Shown here: one piece after another, positions 24,503 to 34,099 of the stretch
How positions within the stretch are numbered: position 1 is the stretch's first letter
Layout: every line of letters starts with the position of its first letter
NCBI RefSeq assembly: GCF_004078635.1
Contig: NZ_RZNB01000004.1
Span: 1 to 64,000 of the forward strand
DNA from: Labedella phragmitis
Lineage (GTDB): Bacteria; Actinomycetota; Actinomycetes; Actinomycetales; Microbacteriaceae
Length of the DNA: 64,000 nucleotides
Direction of reading: 5' to 3'
Notes under the pieces: model-generated
The model's database searches: none
Told to the model about the DNA's origin: nothing
Seen by the model: only the letters and a program-made list of their open reading frames with translations
Translations under genes and position numbers: made by a program

Positions 24503-25438
24503 TTACGTTCCTTCCGTCGGGTAGGGCAGCCGCGCGTCGACGCCCTGTGCGGCCCAGTCGTTCCTCACCCAGGCGTGCCGGGGGTCGTCGGTGATGCGCC
24601 ACGCGCGTTCCGCGTCCGGGCCGGCCATGACGTTGAGGTAGTAGAGGTCGTAGCCGGGGGCGGCGACGGCGGGTCCGTGATACCCGAACGGTACGAGCGC
24701 GATGTCACCCGTTCGCACCATCGCGTTGATGTCGATGTCGCCGGCCGGTGAGGAGTAGGTGCTGAAGACGCCGAACGCCGCGTCGGCGTCCACATCTGTC
24801 GCGGCGTCCGCCGTCGGTGCCGACTCGAAGTAGTAGATCTCCTCCAGTCGGGACTCGGTCCCCTCGACGTGTTCGTCGTGCTTGTGGGGAGGGTACGACG
24901 ACCAGTTGCCCGCGGGCGTGATGACCTCGCAGACGATGAAGCGGGCGGCGTCGAGGGCGTCGGGGGTGCCGAAGTTGTGCACCTGTCGGCTCGCCGCTCC
25001 CCCGCCCCGCAATTCCACGGGGGTCTCCTCGGCGCCGATGCGACGCGTCGGCAGCACGTCCGTCGTCGGCGACGAGGCGACCGCGACACGGACGGTCCCA
25101 TCCCCCGTCGCCGCGATCTCGACGCCCGCGGTGGACGAGACGTAGAGCACGTCGCTCGGCCCGGAGAACACGGAGGCCCGTCCCGCGAGCGACACGATGT
25201 CTCGAGCGTCTCCGTCATCGACCGCGACGTCGACGGAGCCCGAGAGGGGAACGACGAGCCGCTCCTCGCCCGCCGCTGGCAGCGCGAGCCTCTCGCCCGG
25301 CGCGAGCTCGGCGATCCGGAGGCCCGTGTGCTGCCAGCCCGGGAGCGATGCGTCGACGACGCTCTCCCACCCGTCGCGAGCGAGCTCGCCTCGGCGCCGG
25401 AACCAGCGCGGTTCTGCAGTGTTCACACCGGTGTTCAC
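24503..25438 (-). CDS. iolB: 5-deoxy-glucuronate isomerase
   Basis: A 311-residue bicupin enzyme converting 5-deoxy-glucuronate to 2-deoxy-5-keto-gluconate. The C-terminal cupin has metal ligands in SSYPPHKHDEHVEGTESRLE and the typical PFGYHGPAVAAPGYDLYYLN. GTG at 25438 is preferred because GAGGG lies 7 nt upstream; a second GTG at 25426 and the open frame further upstream lack this. Length is slightly above the usual 270-300. Part of the iol operon, 61 bp after the aldolase gene. Confidence 0.9.
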   Translation of the reverse strand: MNTGVNTAEPRWFRRRGELARDGWESVVDASLPGWQHTGLRIAELAPGERLALPAAGEERLVVPLSGSVDVAVDDGDARDIVSLAGRASVFSGPSDVLYVSSTAGVEIAATGDGTVRVAVASSPTTDVLPTRRIGAEETPVELRGGGAASRQVHNFGTPDALDAARFIVCEVITPAGNWSSYPPHKHDEHVEGTESRLEEIYYFESAPTADAATDVDADAAFGVFSTYSSPAGDIDINAMVRTGDIALVPFGYHGPAVAAPGYDLYYLNVMAGPDAERAWRITDDPRHAWVRNDWAAQGVDARLPYPTEGT

Positions 25439-25499
25439 AATCGATCCCTCGTTCCACGGCGAGCGCCGCTGCTCGGTTCCATCGTGCCCTGCCACCGCG

Positions 25500-26408
25500 T
25501 CAGGACGCCGACCCGGCGTGGACGAGTCCGGCCGCGATGTCGACGGCCGCGACGACGTCGCCGTCCGGCGGGTAGAGCAGCGTGCGTCCCACCGTCAGCC
25601 CGCGGACCCCGGGGAGCGCGAGCGCCTCCTGCCAGGACGCGAACGTGTCGTCCGGATCGGCTCCGGAGTCGCCCCCGAGCAGGAGCGTCGGGAGCGTCGT
25701 CGCCGCCATGACCCTCTCCATGTCGTCGACGACCGGGAGCTTCATCCACGTCGACGCGCTGCTCGCACCGAGTCCCGCCGCGATCGCGATCGAGAGCACG
25801 ACCGCGTCCGTCGAGAGGTCGTTGACGACGCGACCGTCGTGCCACCGGCTCATGAAGGGCTCGAGCATGATGGGGAGCCCCGCTCGGGCCGCTTCGGTCA
25901 CGACGCGTGCGGTGCTCTCGAGTGTCGCAGCGGTTCCGGCGTCGTCGAGGTTCACGCGGAGGAGCGTCTTGGCGAAGTCGACTCCCGACTCCACCATCGT
26001 CTCGACGTCGTAGCTCGTGAAGCGGTCGTCCATCTCGAACCGGGCGCCGCGCAGCCCGCCGCGGTTCATCGAGCCGACGACGATCTTGTCGTCGAGCAGC
26101 CCGAGGAGGGCGAGGTCGTCGATGATGTCGGGCGTTCCGAGCACGCCGTCGACGCCCGGGCGGCGGAGCGCGATCGCGAGTCGGCGCAAGAGGTCGTCCC
26201 GATTGGCCATCGCCGTGGGGTCCTGGCCGACGGCGAGCGCTCCCCGCGCCGGGTGATCGGCGGCGACGATGAAGAGCCGCCCGTCGCCGCGGACCACCTC
26301 GCGGCGCCGCCGACCGGCGAGGGCTGCGCGGATCGCGCCGGGCTCCTCGGCCCGGACGCGACGCACGCGTGCGAGTTCATCGACCCCGAGATCGCTCGTG
26401 ATGGTCAT
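25500..26408 (-). CDS. Class I aldolase-like (beta/alpha)8 protein of the iol operon
   Basis: A 302-residue TIM-barrel protein with LFIVAADHPARGALAVG, FAKTLLRVNLDD (probable Schiff-base Lys region) and MKLPVVDDMERVMAATTLPT. It belongs to the actinobacterial Cgl0158/Cgl0159-type family found with iolC. By position it probably performs the IolJ step, cleaving 2-deoxy-5-keto-gluconate 6-phosphate to dihydroxyacetone phosphate and malonate semialdehyde; that role is inferred. Its ATG overlaps the iolC stop. Confidence 0.78.
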   Translation of the reverse strand: MTITSDLGVDELARVRRVRAEEPGAIRAALAGRRRREVVRGDGRLFIVAADHPARGALAVGQDPTAMANRDDLLRRLAIALRRPGVDGVLGTPDIIDDLALLGLLDDKIVVGSMNRGGLRGARFEMDDRFTSYDVETMVESGVDFAKTLLRVNLDDAGTAATLESTARVVTEAARAGLPIMLEPFMSRWHDGRVVNDLSTDAVVLSIAIAAGLGASSASTWMKLPVVDDMERVMAATTLPTLLLGGDSGADPDDTFASWQEALALPGVRGLTVGRTLLYPPDGDVVAAVDIAAGLVHAGSAS

Positions 26409-27367
26409 GCCGTTCCCCCTCCCACCAGCAGCGCGTCGACCTCGTCGGAGGTCGGCATGGCCGTCGAGCATTCGCGGCGCGACGCGACGATCGCCCCCGC
26501 GACGTTCGCGAAGCGCAGGATGCGCTCGAGGTCCCACTCGGAGAGGAGGCCGTGGCACAGCGCGCCGCCGAACGCGTCTCCGGCGCCGAGGCCGTTCACG
26601 ACCTCGACGGGGAACGGCGGCACCTCCACGCGCTCCGATCGCGTCTTGGCGAGCACGCCCTTCGGTCCCTGCTTCACGATCGCGAGCTCCACGCCCCGGT
26701 CGAGCAGCGCGTCGGCCGCGCGATCGGGATCGGTCTCCCCCACGGCGATCTCGCACTCCTCGCGATTGCCGACGGCGACGGTCGCGAACTCGAGGGCCGC
26801 ACTCACCTGCGCGGTCGCCTCCGCAGGCGAGGCCCAGAACATCGGGCGGTAGTCGAGGTCGAAGACCGTGATGCGGCGACGCGCCCGGATCGCGAGCGCG
26901 GCCTCGTGCGTGGACCTCGTCGGCTCGGCGCTCAAGCCCGTCGCTGTGAACCAGAACACGCGCGCGTCGCGGATGGCGTCTGCGTCGAGGTCCGCGGCCT
27001 CGATGTTGAGGTCGGGGGCTTTGGGCTCGCGATAGAAGTAGAGCGGGAAGTCGTCGGGCGGGAAGATCTCGCAGAACGTGATGGGCGTCTTGAGCACGGG
27101 GTCGGCGGGCACGAGGCGCGCGTCGACGCCGAGTCGCTCGAGCTCGCGCGTCAGGTACCGGCCGAACGGGTCGTCCCCGACGCGCGAGATCAGTCCGGAG
27201 CGGCGGCCGTGTCGAGCGGCGGCGACCGCGACGTTCGCCGCGCTCCCGCCGAGGTACTTCCCGAACGTCGAGACGTCTTCGAGACCGACCCCGTCCTGGA
27301 GCGGGTAGAGGTCGACGCCCAGTCGGCCGACGGCGAGGACGTCCAGTCCTGTGATGTTCTCGGTCAT
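26405..27367 (-). CDS. iolC: 5-dehydro-2-deoxygluconokinase
   Basis: A 320-residue PfkB-family kinase phosphorylating 2-deoxy-5-keto-gluconate. It starts LDVLAVGRLGVDLYPLQDGV, has the substrate-binding GGSAANVAVAAARHG, the IolC-typical PPDDFPLYFYREPKAPDL, and the C-terminal anion-hole and base motif NGLGAGDAFGGALCHGL. First gene of the leftward iol operon. The divergent GntR gene starts 156 bp away with paired half-sites between them. Confidence 0.9.
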   Translation of the reverse strand: MTENITGLDVLAVGRLGVDLYPLQDGVGLEDVSTFGKYLGGSAANVAVAAARHGRRSGLISRVGDDPFGRYLTRELERLGVDARLVPADPVLKTPITFCEIFPPDDFPLYFYREPKAPDLNIEAADLDADAIRDARVFWFTATGLSAEPTRSTHEAALAIRARRRITVFDLDYRPMFWASPAEATAQVSAALEFATVAVGNREECEIAVGETDPDRAADALLDRGVELAIVKQGPKGVLAKTRSERVEVPPFPVEVVNGLGAGDAFGGALCHGLLSEWDLERILRFANVAGAIVASRRECSTAMPTSDEVDALLVGGGTA

Positions 27368-27424
27368 ACGTCGCTGTACAACTTCCTCGTGGCGCGTTCG
27401 GCACGGGATCCCGCGCCATGTCCT

Positions 27425-27488
27425 GACAATATCACAAGCGCCGCCGAGCGACGAGGACGTGACAACGGCTCGCCCAAGTCATATTGTC
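27425..27488. promoter_or_regulatory. Paired GntR operator candidates between iolC and its regulator
   Basis: GACAATATCAC (27425-27435) and GTCATATTGTC (27478-27488), the latter reading GACAATATGAC on the minus strand, share 10 of 11 bases in inverted orientation with centres 53 bp apart, about five helical turns. This spacing would suit a looping repressor controlling both divergent promoters. Assignment to the adjacent GntR protein is inference. Confidence 0.55.
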
Positions 27489-27523
27489 GTCACATTGCGC
27501 ACTCGCGCTCGGAGGGAGAGACC

Positions 27524-28285
27524 GTGTCCGACGATCGCACCTACTGGCCGGACGAACTCTTCGCCGATCTCGACCGCACCGGCCCCGTCCCCCTCTACTT
27601 CCAGGTGTCGAGTCGGCTCGAGGCCGCCATCCACTCGGGCGCCATCCCGCCCGGCGCACGCCTCGAGAACGAGATCTCGATCGCCGGCCGACTCGGCCTC
27701 TCGCGACCCACCGTCCGTCGCGCCATCCAGGAGCTCGTCGACCGCGGACTCCTCGTCCGTCGGCGTGGGATCGGAACCCAGGTCGTTCAGGGTCGGGTGA
27801 CGCGTCCCGTCGAGCTCAGCAGTCTCTTCGAGGATCTGCAGAGCACGGGCCACGAGCCGGGGACCGTCATCCTCGCCCATGAGGTCGTCCGCGCCGACGA
27901 GTCGCTCGCGAGCCACCTCGGAGTCGCCGTGGGTGACGACGTCGTCCGGCTGCGGCGTCAGCGCACGACCGACGGCGTCCCCGTCGCGGTGCTCGAGAAC
28001 TTCCTCCCGGCGGAGTTCGCCGACATCACGCGGGAGCAGCTCGAGAGCACGGGCCTCTACCAGGTGTTGCGCGCTCGCGGCGTCGCCATCCGCATCGCGA
28101 AGCAGAAGATCGGCGCCCGCCGCGTGCAGGGCGACGAGAGCGAACTCCTCGGCATCGACCGCGGCCACCCGGTGCTCACGGTCGAGCGCGTGGCCTTCGA
28201 CAACTCCGGTCGGGTCATCGAGTTCGGGCACCACTGCTACCGCCCGGACATGTACAGCTTCGAAACGACTCTCGTCGCGAAATGA
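27524..28285 (+). CDS. GntR-family (HutC/UTRA) regulator of inositol genes
   Basis: A 253-residue DNA-binding protein. The N-terminal winged helix contains PLYFQVSSRLEAAIHSGAIP and ENEISIAGRLGLSRPTVRRA; the C-terminal UTRA ligand domain contains GVPVAVLENFLPAEFADI and LTVERVAFDNSGRVIEFGHH. GTG at 27524 follows GGAGGGAGAG. Divergent from the iol operon, so it most likely represses it and itself in the absence of an inositol-derived inducer. UTRA domains commonly sense phosphorylated sugars. Confidence 0.87.
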   Translation: MSDDRTYWPDELFADLDRTGPVPLYFQVSSRLEAAIHSGAIPPGARLENEISIAGRLGLSRPTVRRAIQELVDRGLLVRRRGIGTQVVQGRVTRPVELSSLFEDLQSTGHEPGTVILAHEVVRADESLASHLGVAVGDDVVRLRRQRTTDGVPVAVLENFLPAEFADITREQLESTGLYQVLRARGVAIRIAKQKIGARRVQGDESELLGIDRGHPVLTVERVAFDNSGRVIEFGHHCYRPDMYSFETTLVAK

Positions 28286-28394
28286 CGACGGCGGCGCGCA
28301 CCGGACATCGGTGAGACGACGGCTCCTCGTCAAGGGCCTCGCACGAGGCCATCGCAGGTGATCGAATAGTCGACGACGATCGAGGGATGGTTCT

Positions 28395-30725
28395 GTGAAC
28401 GAAGAGATGTCGGATGACGTCCAGCTGGAGACCGGTCCGAGCGACGGGATCGAGGCGGAAGCCGAGATCGACGCACCGGAGATCACGTACGACGAACAGC
28501 TCTACCCCGCAAGACCCCGGCGACTCCGCCCGCGCACGAACCTGCGCGGCGGCAGCCTGCGGCGGTCCTTCTCCGACCCGCGGGCGGCGAACGGCCAGAA
28601 CCCCGCGTACGTCGAGTGGCTCGTTCGCCACTCGATGCTGAAGGACGCCGACGTGCTGAGTCGCCAGCTCTCCGGGCAGCCGAGCATGTGGCGCCACCCC
28701 TACGCCCGACCCGACGCGCGTCGCGCCGTGTCGATCGCCGACGTGTGGTTCACGGCGTACCCGATCTCCGTCATCACGCGAGAGCACGAGACCTACATCG
28801 GAGCCCTCGCGGATCCGGCGCTGTGGAACGCTTTCCAGGAGATCGGCATCAACGGCGTGCACACGGGTCCCGTCAAGCGGGCCGGCGGCATCTCCGGCTG
28901 GTCGGAGACCCCGAGCGTCGACGGTCACTTCGACCGCATCAGCACCCAGATCGACCCCGTCTTCGGAAACGAGGAGACGTTCCTGCGGATGGCGGACGTC
29001 GCCGAGGAGCACGGCGGCAGCATCATCGACGACATCGTCCCCGGCCACACCGGTAAGGGTGCGGACTTCCGTCTCGCGGAGATGGCGTTCAAGGACTACC
29101 CCGGCATCTACCACATGGTCGAGATCCCTCCGGAGGAGTGGGACCTGCTGCCGACGGTTCCGCCGAACCGCGACTCGGTCAATCTCGATCCCGCGACCGA
29201 GGCGGCTCTCTCTGAGCGCGGCTACATCATCGGTGAGCTGCAGCGGGTCATCTTCTACTCCCCCGGCGTGAAGGAGACGAACTGGAGCGTCACGGCTCCC
29301 GTCGTCGGCGTCGACGGCGTCACCCGGCGCTGGGTGTACCTCCACTACTTCAAGGAGGGCCAGCCGTCGGTCAACTGGCTCGACCCGACCTTCGCGGGCA
29401 TGCGCCTCGTCATCGGCGACGCGCTCCACTCGCTCGGGGACCTCGGTGCGAGCGCGCTGCGGCTCGACGCGAACGGCTTCCTCGGCGTCGAGAAGAGCGC
29501 TGAGGGTCTGCCGGCGTGGTCCGAGGGCCACCCGCTCTCGCAAGCGGCGAACCACATCATCGCCGGCATGGTGCGGAAGGTCGGCGGCTTCACGTTCCAG
29601 GAGTTGAACCTCACGGTCGACGACATCCGGGACACGGGTGCCGTCGGCGCCGACCTGTCGTACGACTTCATCAACCGGCCCGCCTACCAGCACGCGCTCG
29701 CGACGGGAGACACCGAGTTCCTGCGGCTCACGCTGCGCACGTCGCTCGAGTTCGGCGTCGAGCCCGTGAGCCTCGTCCACGGCATGCAGAACCACGACGA
29801 GCTCACCTACGAGCTCGTGCACTGGTCGACCCTCCACCGCGACGACGTCCTGACGTACCGCGGCGTGGAGACCACGGGGATCGCGATCGCGGACTCGATC
29901 CGTGCGGAGCTCACGTACGTGCTCACGGAGAACGCGGACTACAACCTCGTGTTCACGCAGAACGGCATCGCGTGCACGACGACGTCGCTCATCGCGGCCT
30001 CCCGCGGGCACCAGACGCTCGACTCGATCCGCGAGAGCGACATCCCGGACATCCGCGAGGCGCACCTCGTCCTCGCCGCGTTCAACGCGTGGCAGCCGGG
30101 CGTGTTCGCCCTCTCCGGGTGGGACCTCACCGGGGCGCTCACGATCCCGAAGGAGCAGGTCGCCGACCTGATCGCGGACGGCGACACCCGCTGGATCGAG
30201 CGCGGGGCGCACGACCTCGTCGGGTCAGCTCCCGAGGCCACGCGGTCCGCCTCGGGCATGCCGCGGGCGCGTTCGCTCTACGGCACGCTGCCCGACCAGC
30301 TCGAGCAGCCCGACTCGTTCGCGAGCCTGTTGCGCGACATGCTCACCATCCGGGCCGAGAACGGCATCGCGACAGCTCGTCAGGTCGACATCCCCAACGT
30401 CGCCCAGCGGAGCATGCTCGTGATGGTGCACGAGATCGACGTCGAGGGCGAGGACGAACCGCTCACCCAGGTCACGGTGCTCAATTTCTCGGCCGAGCCG
30501 ATCGACGGCGCGGTCCTGTCGGAGGCACTCCCGCCGAGAGCGATCGTCACGGACGTCGCGTCGGGCGAGACGATCGCGAAGGTGGACGACCTCCACAGCT
30601 TCCCGATCCACCTGGAGCCGTACGGTCGCGCGTTCCTCATGCTCGAGCCCGGCCCGCCCGAGCCGCCGACGGCGACGACCGCCATCCCGATCATCACGTC
30701 GGCGATGCCCATCATCCAGCCGTAG
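28395..30725 (+). CDS. GH13 family enzyme related to trehalose synthase (maltose glucosyltransferase)
   Basis: A 776-residue alpha-amylase-superfamily protein. GH13 region I is [13 protein letters not shown]; region [15 protein letters not shown] with nucleophile D358; region III TFQELNL with acid/base E403; region [13 protein letters not shown] with D468. The full catalytic triad is present, and NHDELT is typical of TreS. An acidic 40-residue N-terminal extension and a C-terminal beta domain frame the barrel. At 776 residues it is longer than TreS (about 570-600) and region I departs from the usual D-x-x-x-N-H, so substrate and product are uncertain. It is preceded by a 109-bp gap after gntR; no trehalose genes adjoin. 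Confidence 0.75.
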   Translation: MNEEMSDDVQLETGPSDGIEAEAEIDAPEITYDEQLYPARPRRLRPRTNLRGGSLRRSFSDPRAANGQNPAYVEWLVRHSMLKDADVLSRQLSGQPSMWRHPYARPDARRAVSIADVWFTAYPISVITREHETYIGALADPALWNAFQEIGINGVHTGPVKRAGGISGWSETPSVDGHFDRISTQIDPVFGNEETFLRMADVAEEHGGSIIDDIVPGHTGKGADFRLAEMAFKDYPGIYHMVEIPPEEWDLLPTVPPNRDSVNLDPATEAALSERGYIIGELQRVIFYSPGVKETNWSVTAPVVGVDGVTRRWVYLHYFKEGQPSVNWLDPTFAGMRLVIGDALHSLGDLGASALRLDANGFLGVEKSAEGLPAWSEGHPLSQAANHIIAGMVRKVGGFTFQELNLTVDDIRDTGAVGADLSYDFINRPAYQHALATGDTEFLRLTLRTSLEFGVEPVSLVHGMQNHDELTYELVHWSTLHRDDVLTYRGVETTGIAIADSIRAELTYVLTENADYNLVFTQNGIACTTTSLIAASRGHQTLDSIRESDIPDIREAHLVLAAFNAWQPGVFALSGWDLTGALTIPKEQVADLIADGDTRWIERGAHDLVGSAPEATRSASGMPRARSLYGTLPDQLEQPDSFASLLRDMLTIRAENGIATARQVDIPNVAQRSMLVMVHEIDVEGEDEPLTQVTVLNFSAEPIDGAVLSEALPPRAIVTDVASGETIAKVDDLHSFPIHLEPYGRAFLMLEPGPPEPPTATTAIPIITSAMPIIQP

Positions 30726-30896
30726 ACCCGTGCTCACGCGCGCTTCCCCGGATCGAGCAGAGCCTGACGACTCACGCCGGGCCCCAGTGGGCCGGCTTTC
30801 ACGGCCGACGAGCGACCGTGGCGAGTGGTCGTAGCGCCCACTTCGTTCGATCGCCACCCCGAGCGGCACCGCATGCGTCCGGCAGAGAGTGGAGGC

Positions 30897-31847
30897 ATGG
30901 ACGGTGAGATGCGGCGGAGGGGACACGCGACGGAGCACGACGGCGGGTCGGACGGGGTGCTCGTGGTCGGTCAGGCCGCGCGGGACCTCGTCCTGCGGAC
31001 GGAGCGGTTCCCGGAACGGAACGACCATGCATCCGTGACCGAGCGGATGGAGACGCTCGGCGGCAAGGGGGCCAACCAGGCGGTCGGGTTGCGACAACTC
31101 GGTGCGTCGGTCCGCCTGCTCGCGGTCCTCGGCCGTGATGCTGCGGGCGAGGAAGCCGCGCGGACTGCGGCGAGCGACGGCATCGACGTGCGCTGGATCG
31201 TGAGGCGAGCTGAGACCGCGCTCCTCGTGGACGTCGTCGACGGCGACGCCGACCGGGCGCTCCTCGAGCACGTCCCCGATGACTCCCTCCTCACCGAAGA
31301 AGACGTCCGGTCGGCGGCGGAGTCCGGGGCCTTCGACGGTTGCGACACCGTCGTCCTGCAGCTGCAGCAACCCGAGGCGACCGTGCTCGCGGCGGCTCGA
31401 CTCGGTCGGGCTCGCGGGCTTCGGGTCGTGATCGACGGTGCGGCCGAGGGGAGAACTCGCGATGAGCTACTCGGGATCGTCGACGTCGTGCGAGCCGATG
31501 CGACCGAAGCGCGCACCCTCACAGGCGCAACGCTCTCCTCTCCCGCCGAGACCCGGGTCGCCGCCGAATCGATCCTGGCGACAGGCGCCTCCGTCGTCGC
31601 CCTCACCGTCGAGGGTCAGGGGGATCTCGTCGCCTGGTCCGGCGACAGCGCCTTCTTCGCTTTCGGCGATGCGGCCGTCGTCGACCCCACCGGCGCCGGC
31701 GACGCGTTCGTCGCAGGGCTCGTCACCGGCCTCCGCCGCGGCCTGAGCCCGCGGGACGCCGGGGACCTCGCGCACCGCTCGGCCGCCGCGACGGTTGCTC
31801 GGCTCGGTGGTCGCCCCGATCTGGCCCGCCTCGCTCCACACCGATGA
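30897..31847 (+). CDS. PfkB-family carbohydrate kinase (ribokinase-like)
   Basis: A 316-residue kinase. It has DGVLVVGQAARDLVLRTERF at the N-terminus, METLGGKGANQAVGLRQLGA (PfkB signature 1, ribokinase-like GGKGANQA) and VDPTGAGDAFVAGLVTGLRR (signature 2 with catalytic Asp). ATG at 30897 follows GGAGG closely; ATG 30909 is an alternative with longer spacing. The GGKGANQA motif favours ribokinase-type substrates. A second PfkB kinase follows 82 bp later. A perfect 19-bp tandem duplication spans its stop codon. Confidence 0.8.
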   Translation: MDGEMRRRGHATEHDGGSDGVLVVGQAARDLVLRTERFPERNDHASVTERMETLGGKGANQAVGLRQLGASVRLLAVLGRDAAGEEAARTAASDGIDVRWIVRRAETALLVDVVDGDADRALLEHVPDDSLLTEEDVRSAAESGAFDGCDTVVLQLQQPEATVLAAARLGRARGLRVVIDGAAEGRTRDELLGIVDVVRADATEARTLTGATLSSPAETRVAAESILATGASVVALTVEGQGDLVAWSGDSAFFAFGDAAVVDPTGAGDAFVAGLVTGLRRGLSPRDAGDLAHRSAAATVARLGGRPDLARLAPHR

Positions 31848-31867
31848 GCTCGCTCCACACCGATGAG
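31830..31867. repeat. Perfect 19-bp tandem duplication over a stop codon
   Basis: CTCGCTCCACACCGATGAG occurs at 31830-31848 and again at 31849-31867. The first copy contains the TGA stop of the kinase gene. It looks like a recent slippage event without effect on the protein. Confidence 0.92.
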
Positions 31868-31929
31868 GACGAGCAGCCGCAGACCGGCAAGGGGTTGCCG
31901 GCCGCGAAGACGTCTCGTTGACTCGAGGC

Positions 31930-32895
31930 ATGAGTAGCGTTGCGATCTTCGCGCCGTCACCCACGTTGACGGTCACGATCGAAGAACACGAGTCCGGGGA
32001 CGAGATCCACATCCACGCGGGCGGGCAGGGCGTCTGGCAGGCGCGGATGCTCCGGACCCTCGGCATCGAGGTGACGCTGTGCTGCGCGATCACGGGCGAG
32101 AGCGGCACGGTACTCCGGCGCATCCTCGAGGACGAGGGCATCGCCGTGGCCGCGGTCGAGCGACCGGGCCGCGGTGCCGGATACGTGCACGACCGACGCG
32201 AGGGACACCGCGAGGTCGTCGCGGAGGAGGACGGCGACGCGCTCTCCCGCCACGACCTCGACGAGCTCTACAGCCTCACTCTCCGCGAGGGGCTCACGAC
32301 CGGTCTCGTGATCCTCAGCGGGCCGGACGCCGACTCGGTGCTCGACGCCGACACGTATCGTCGACTCGCGGCCGACCTCCGCGCCGGCGGAGCCCGCGTC
32401 GTCGTCGACCTCGCGGGCGATCGACTGCGATCGGCTCTCGAGGGCGGTGTCGACGTGCTCAAGCTCAGCGACGAGGAACTCACGGCCGACGGGTTCACGG
32501 ACGACGACGTCTCGTCGATCCAGGCCGCCATGCGTCGCCTCCGCGATGACGGAGCCGACACGGTCATCGTGACGCGGGCTCCCGAACCGTCCCTGCTCCT
32601 CGACGGCGACGGCTTCCTCGAGGTCTCGCCGCCGTCGCTCGAGATCGTCGACACCCGTGGCGCCGGTGATTCGCTCACCGCCGGCGTCGTCGCGGCCATG
32701 ACCCGGGGCGAGCAGCCGCGCGAGGCCGTCACACTCGGTGCGGCGGCCGGGGCTTTGAACGTCACTCGGCACGGCCTCGGCACGGGAGACGGGGAAGCGA
32801 TCCTCCGGCTCCGAGAGTCCGTCGCCGTCCGCGAACTGTCCGATGAGGACCGCCAGGACGACTCAGACGACATCACGGAGGAGGACGAGCGATGA
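31930..32895 (+). CDS. PfkB-family kinase (1-phosphofructokinase-like)
   Basis: A 321-residue kinase with SVAIFAPSPTLTVTI (the P-N-P-x-x-D region of tagatose-6-P/fructose-1-P kinases in altered form), HAGGQGVWQARMLRTLGIEV and VDTRGAGDSLTAGVVAAMTR carrying the catalytic Asp. The C-terminal 30 residues are strongly acidic. ATG at 31930 follows GAGGC; it is preferred over ATG 31918, which lacks an RBS. It overlaps surE by 4 bp. Which sugar or nucleoside it phosphorylates cannot be told. Confidence 0.78.
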   Translation: MSSVAIFAPSPTLTVTIEEHESGDEIHIHAGGQGVWQARMLRTLGIEVTLCCAITGESGTVLRRILEDEGIAVAAVERPGRGAGYVHDRREGHREVVAEEDGDALSRHDLDELYSLTLREGLTTGLVILSGPDADSVLDADTYRRLAADLRAGGARVVVDLAGDRLRSALEGGVDVLKLSDEELTADGFTDDDVSSIQAAMRRLRDDGADTVIVTRAPEPSLLLDGDGFLEVSPPSLEIVDTRGAGDSLTAGVVAAMTRGEQPREAVTLGAAAGALNVTRHGLGTGDGEAILRLRESVAVRELSDEDRQDDSDDITEEDER

Positions 32896-33638
32896 CGAGC
32901 ATCCTCGTGACGAACGACGACGGCATCGACGCTCCCGGCATCCACGTCCTCGCCCGAGAGGCGCGCGACGCGGGCCACGACGTGACGGTCGCGGCCCCGG
33001 CCCTCCAGTCGAGCGGCTCGAGCGCCTCCATCATGGCCGCCGAGGACGACGGCGGCATCGCGGTCGAACGCCGCACCCTCGACGGACTCGAGGACGTCCC
33101 CGCGTTCGCCGTCTCCGGAGGACCGGGACTCATCGCCCTCATCGCGGCGCGCGGAGCGTTCGGGGCTCCGGCGGACGTCGTGCTCTCGGGGATCAATCAC
33201 GGAGCGAACGTCGGTCGGGCCATCCTCCACTCGGGCACGGTGGGAGCCGCGCTCACCGCGGGGCTCAATGGCGCACGGGCGGCCGCCGTCTCCCTCGACG
33301 TGGGCCTCCACCCCGAGGAGTTCCATTGGGAGACCGCGGCGACGGCCGCCCTCGCGCACATCGAACTCCTGCTCGCCCATCCGAGCGGCACCGTGATCAA
33401 CCTCAACGTTCCGAACGCTCCGACGAATCGCGGCGTGATCGAGGCGTCACTGGCCCCGTTCGGCATCGTCCAGACCACGCTCGGGGAGAGCGACGAGCAC
33501 CACGTGCGCCTCGCGGTCGAGGATCTGCCGAACAGTCCGGACCCGGGCACGGACGCCGCGTCCCTCGCGGAGGGCTGGGTGACGATCACGCGCCTCGACC
33601 CGGTCTCCCAGCTGCCTCTCGAGGTCGCGCTGGGCTGA
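32892..33638 (+). CDS. surE: 5'/3'-nucleotidase SurE
   Basis: A 248-residue phosphatase of nucleoside monophosphates. The metal-binding N-terminus MTSILVTNDDGIDAPGIHVL has D8 and D9, and VLSGINHGANVGRAILHSGT is the second hallmark (SGIN-x-G-x-N). Length is normal. ATG overlaps the preceding kinase stop, so kinase and nucleotidase are made together, suggesting a nucleoside or sugar-phosphate salvage role for the operon. Confidence 0.92.
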   Translation: MTSILVTNDDGIDAPGIHVLAREARDAGHDVTVAAPALQSSGSSASIMAAEDDGGIAVERRTLDGLEDVPAFAVSGGPGLIALIAARGAFGAPADVVLSGINHGANVGRAILHSGTVGAALTAGLNGARAAAVSLDVGLHPEEFHWETAATAALAHIELLLAHPSGTVINLNVPNAPTNRGVIEASLAPFGIVQTTLGESDEHHVRLAVEDLPNSPDPGTDAASLAEGWVTITRLDPVSQLPLEVALG

Positions 33639-33666
33639 CGTCCCGCGCCGGGAGCCGCGCTCGAGG

Positions 33667-34059
33667 CTAGCGCCGCCGCAGTTGCGCGAGCAGTTCGTCG
33701 TCGGTCGACCCGGTGTACTCGACGATGCGACCGTTCGCCACGCGATAGATGCCGAACTCCGCGACGTTCGCGTGCCGACGCGTCCCGGGGACCCCGCGGA
33801 ACTCGCCCGTGTGCGTCCCGCTCCCCCGCAGGTGCGCCGCGATGCGGTCGTCCTCGACGACGAGCTGGATGCGGCGCCAGCGCCAATCCGGGAACGCCTC
33901 GAAGAGCGTCGCGAGATCGGCCGTCCACGCCGCCACGCCGCCCGGCAGGTGCGCGCGCTTCACGCGCTCGTCGACGAACTCACGGATGGCGGCGAGGTCA
34001 TGCCGGTTGAGCGCATCGAGGTAGTCCCCGAACCACCCGTGCAACTCCCACGACTCCAC
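33667..34059 (-). CDS. SnoaL-like / NTF2-fold protein
   Basis: A 130-residue cytosolic protein of the SnoaL/NTF2 cone fold: WFGDYLDALNRHDLAAIREF at the start, FPDWRWRRIQLVVEDDRIAA in the middle and FGIYRVANGRIVEYTGSTDD at the end. Such proteins are often annotated ester cyclase; the actual activity is unknown. ATG at 34059; 40 bp separate it from arfB. Confidence 0.75.
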   Translation of the reverse strand: MESWELHGWFGDYLDALNRHDLAAIREFVDERVKRAHLPGGVAAWTADLATLFEAFPDWRWRRIQLVVEDDRIAAHLRGSGTHTGEFRGVPGTRRHANVAEFGIYRVANGRIVEYTGSTDDELLAQLRRR

Positions 34060-34099
34060 CCGTCCATTATCCCGGGGCGGAGGTCGTGCGGCGCCGTCG

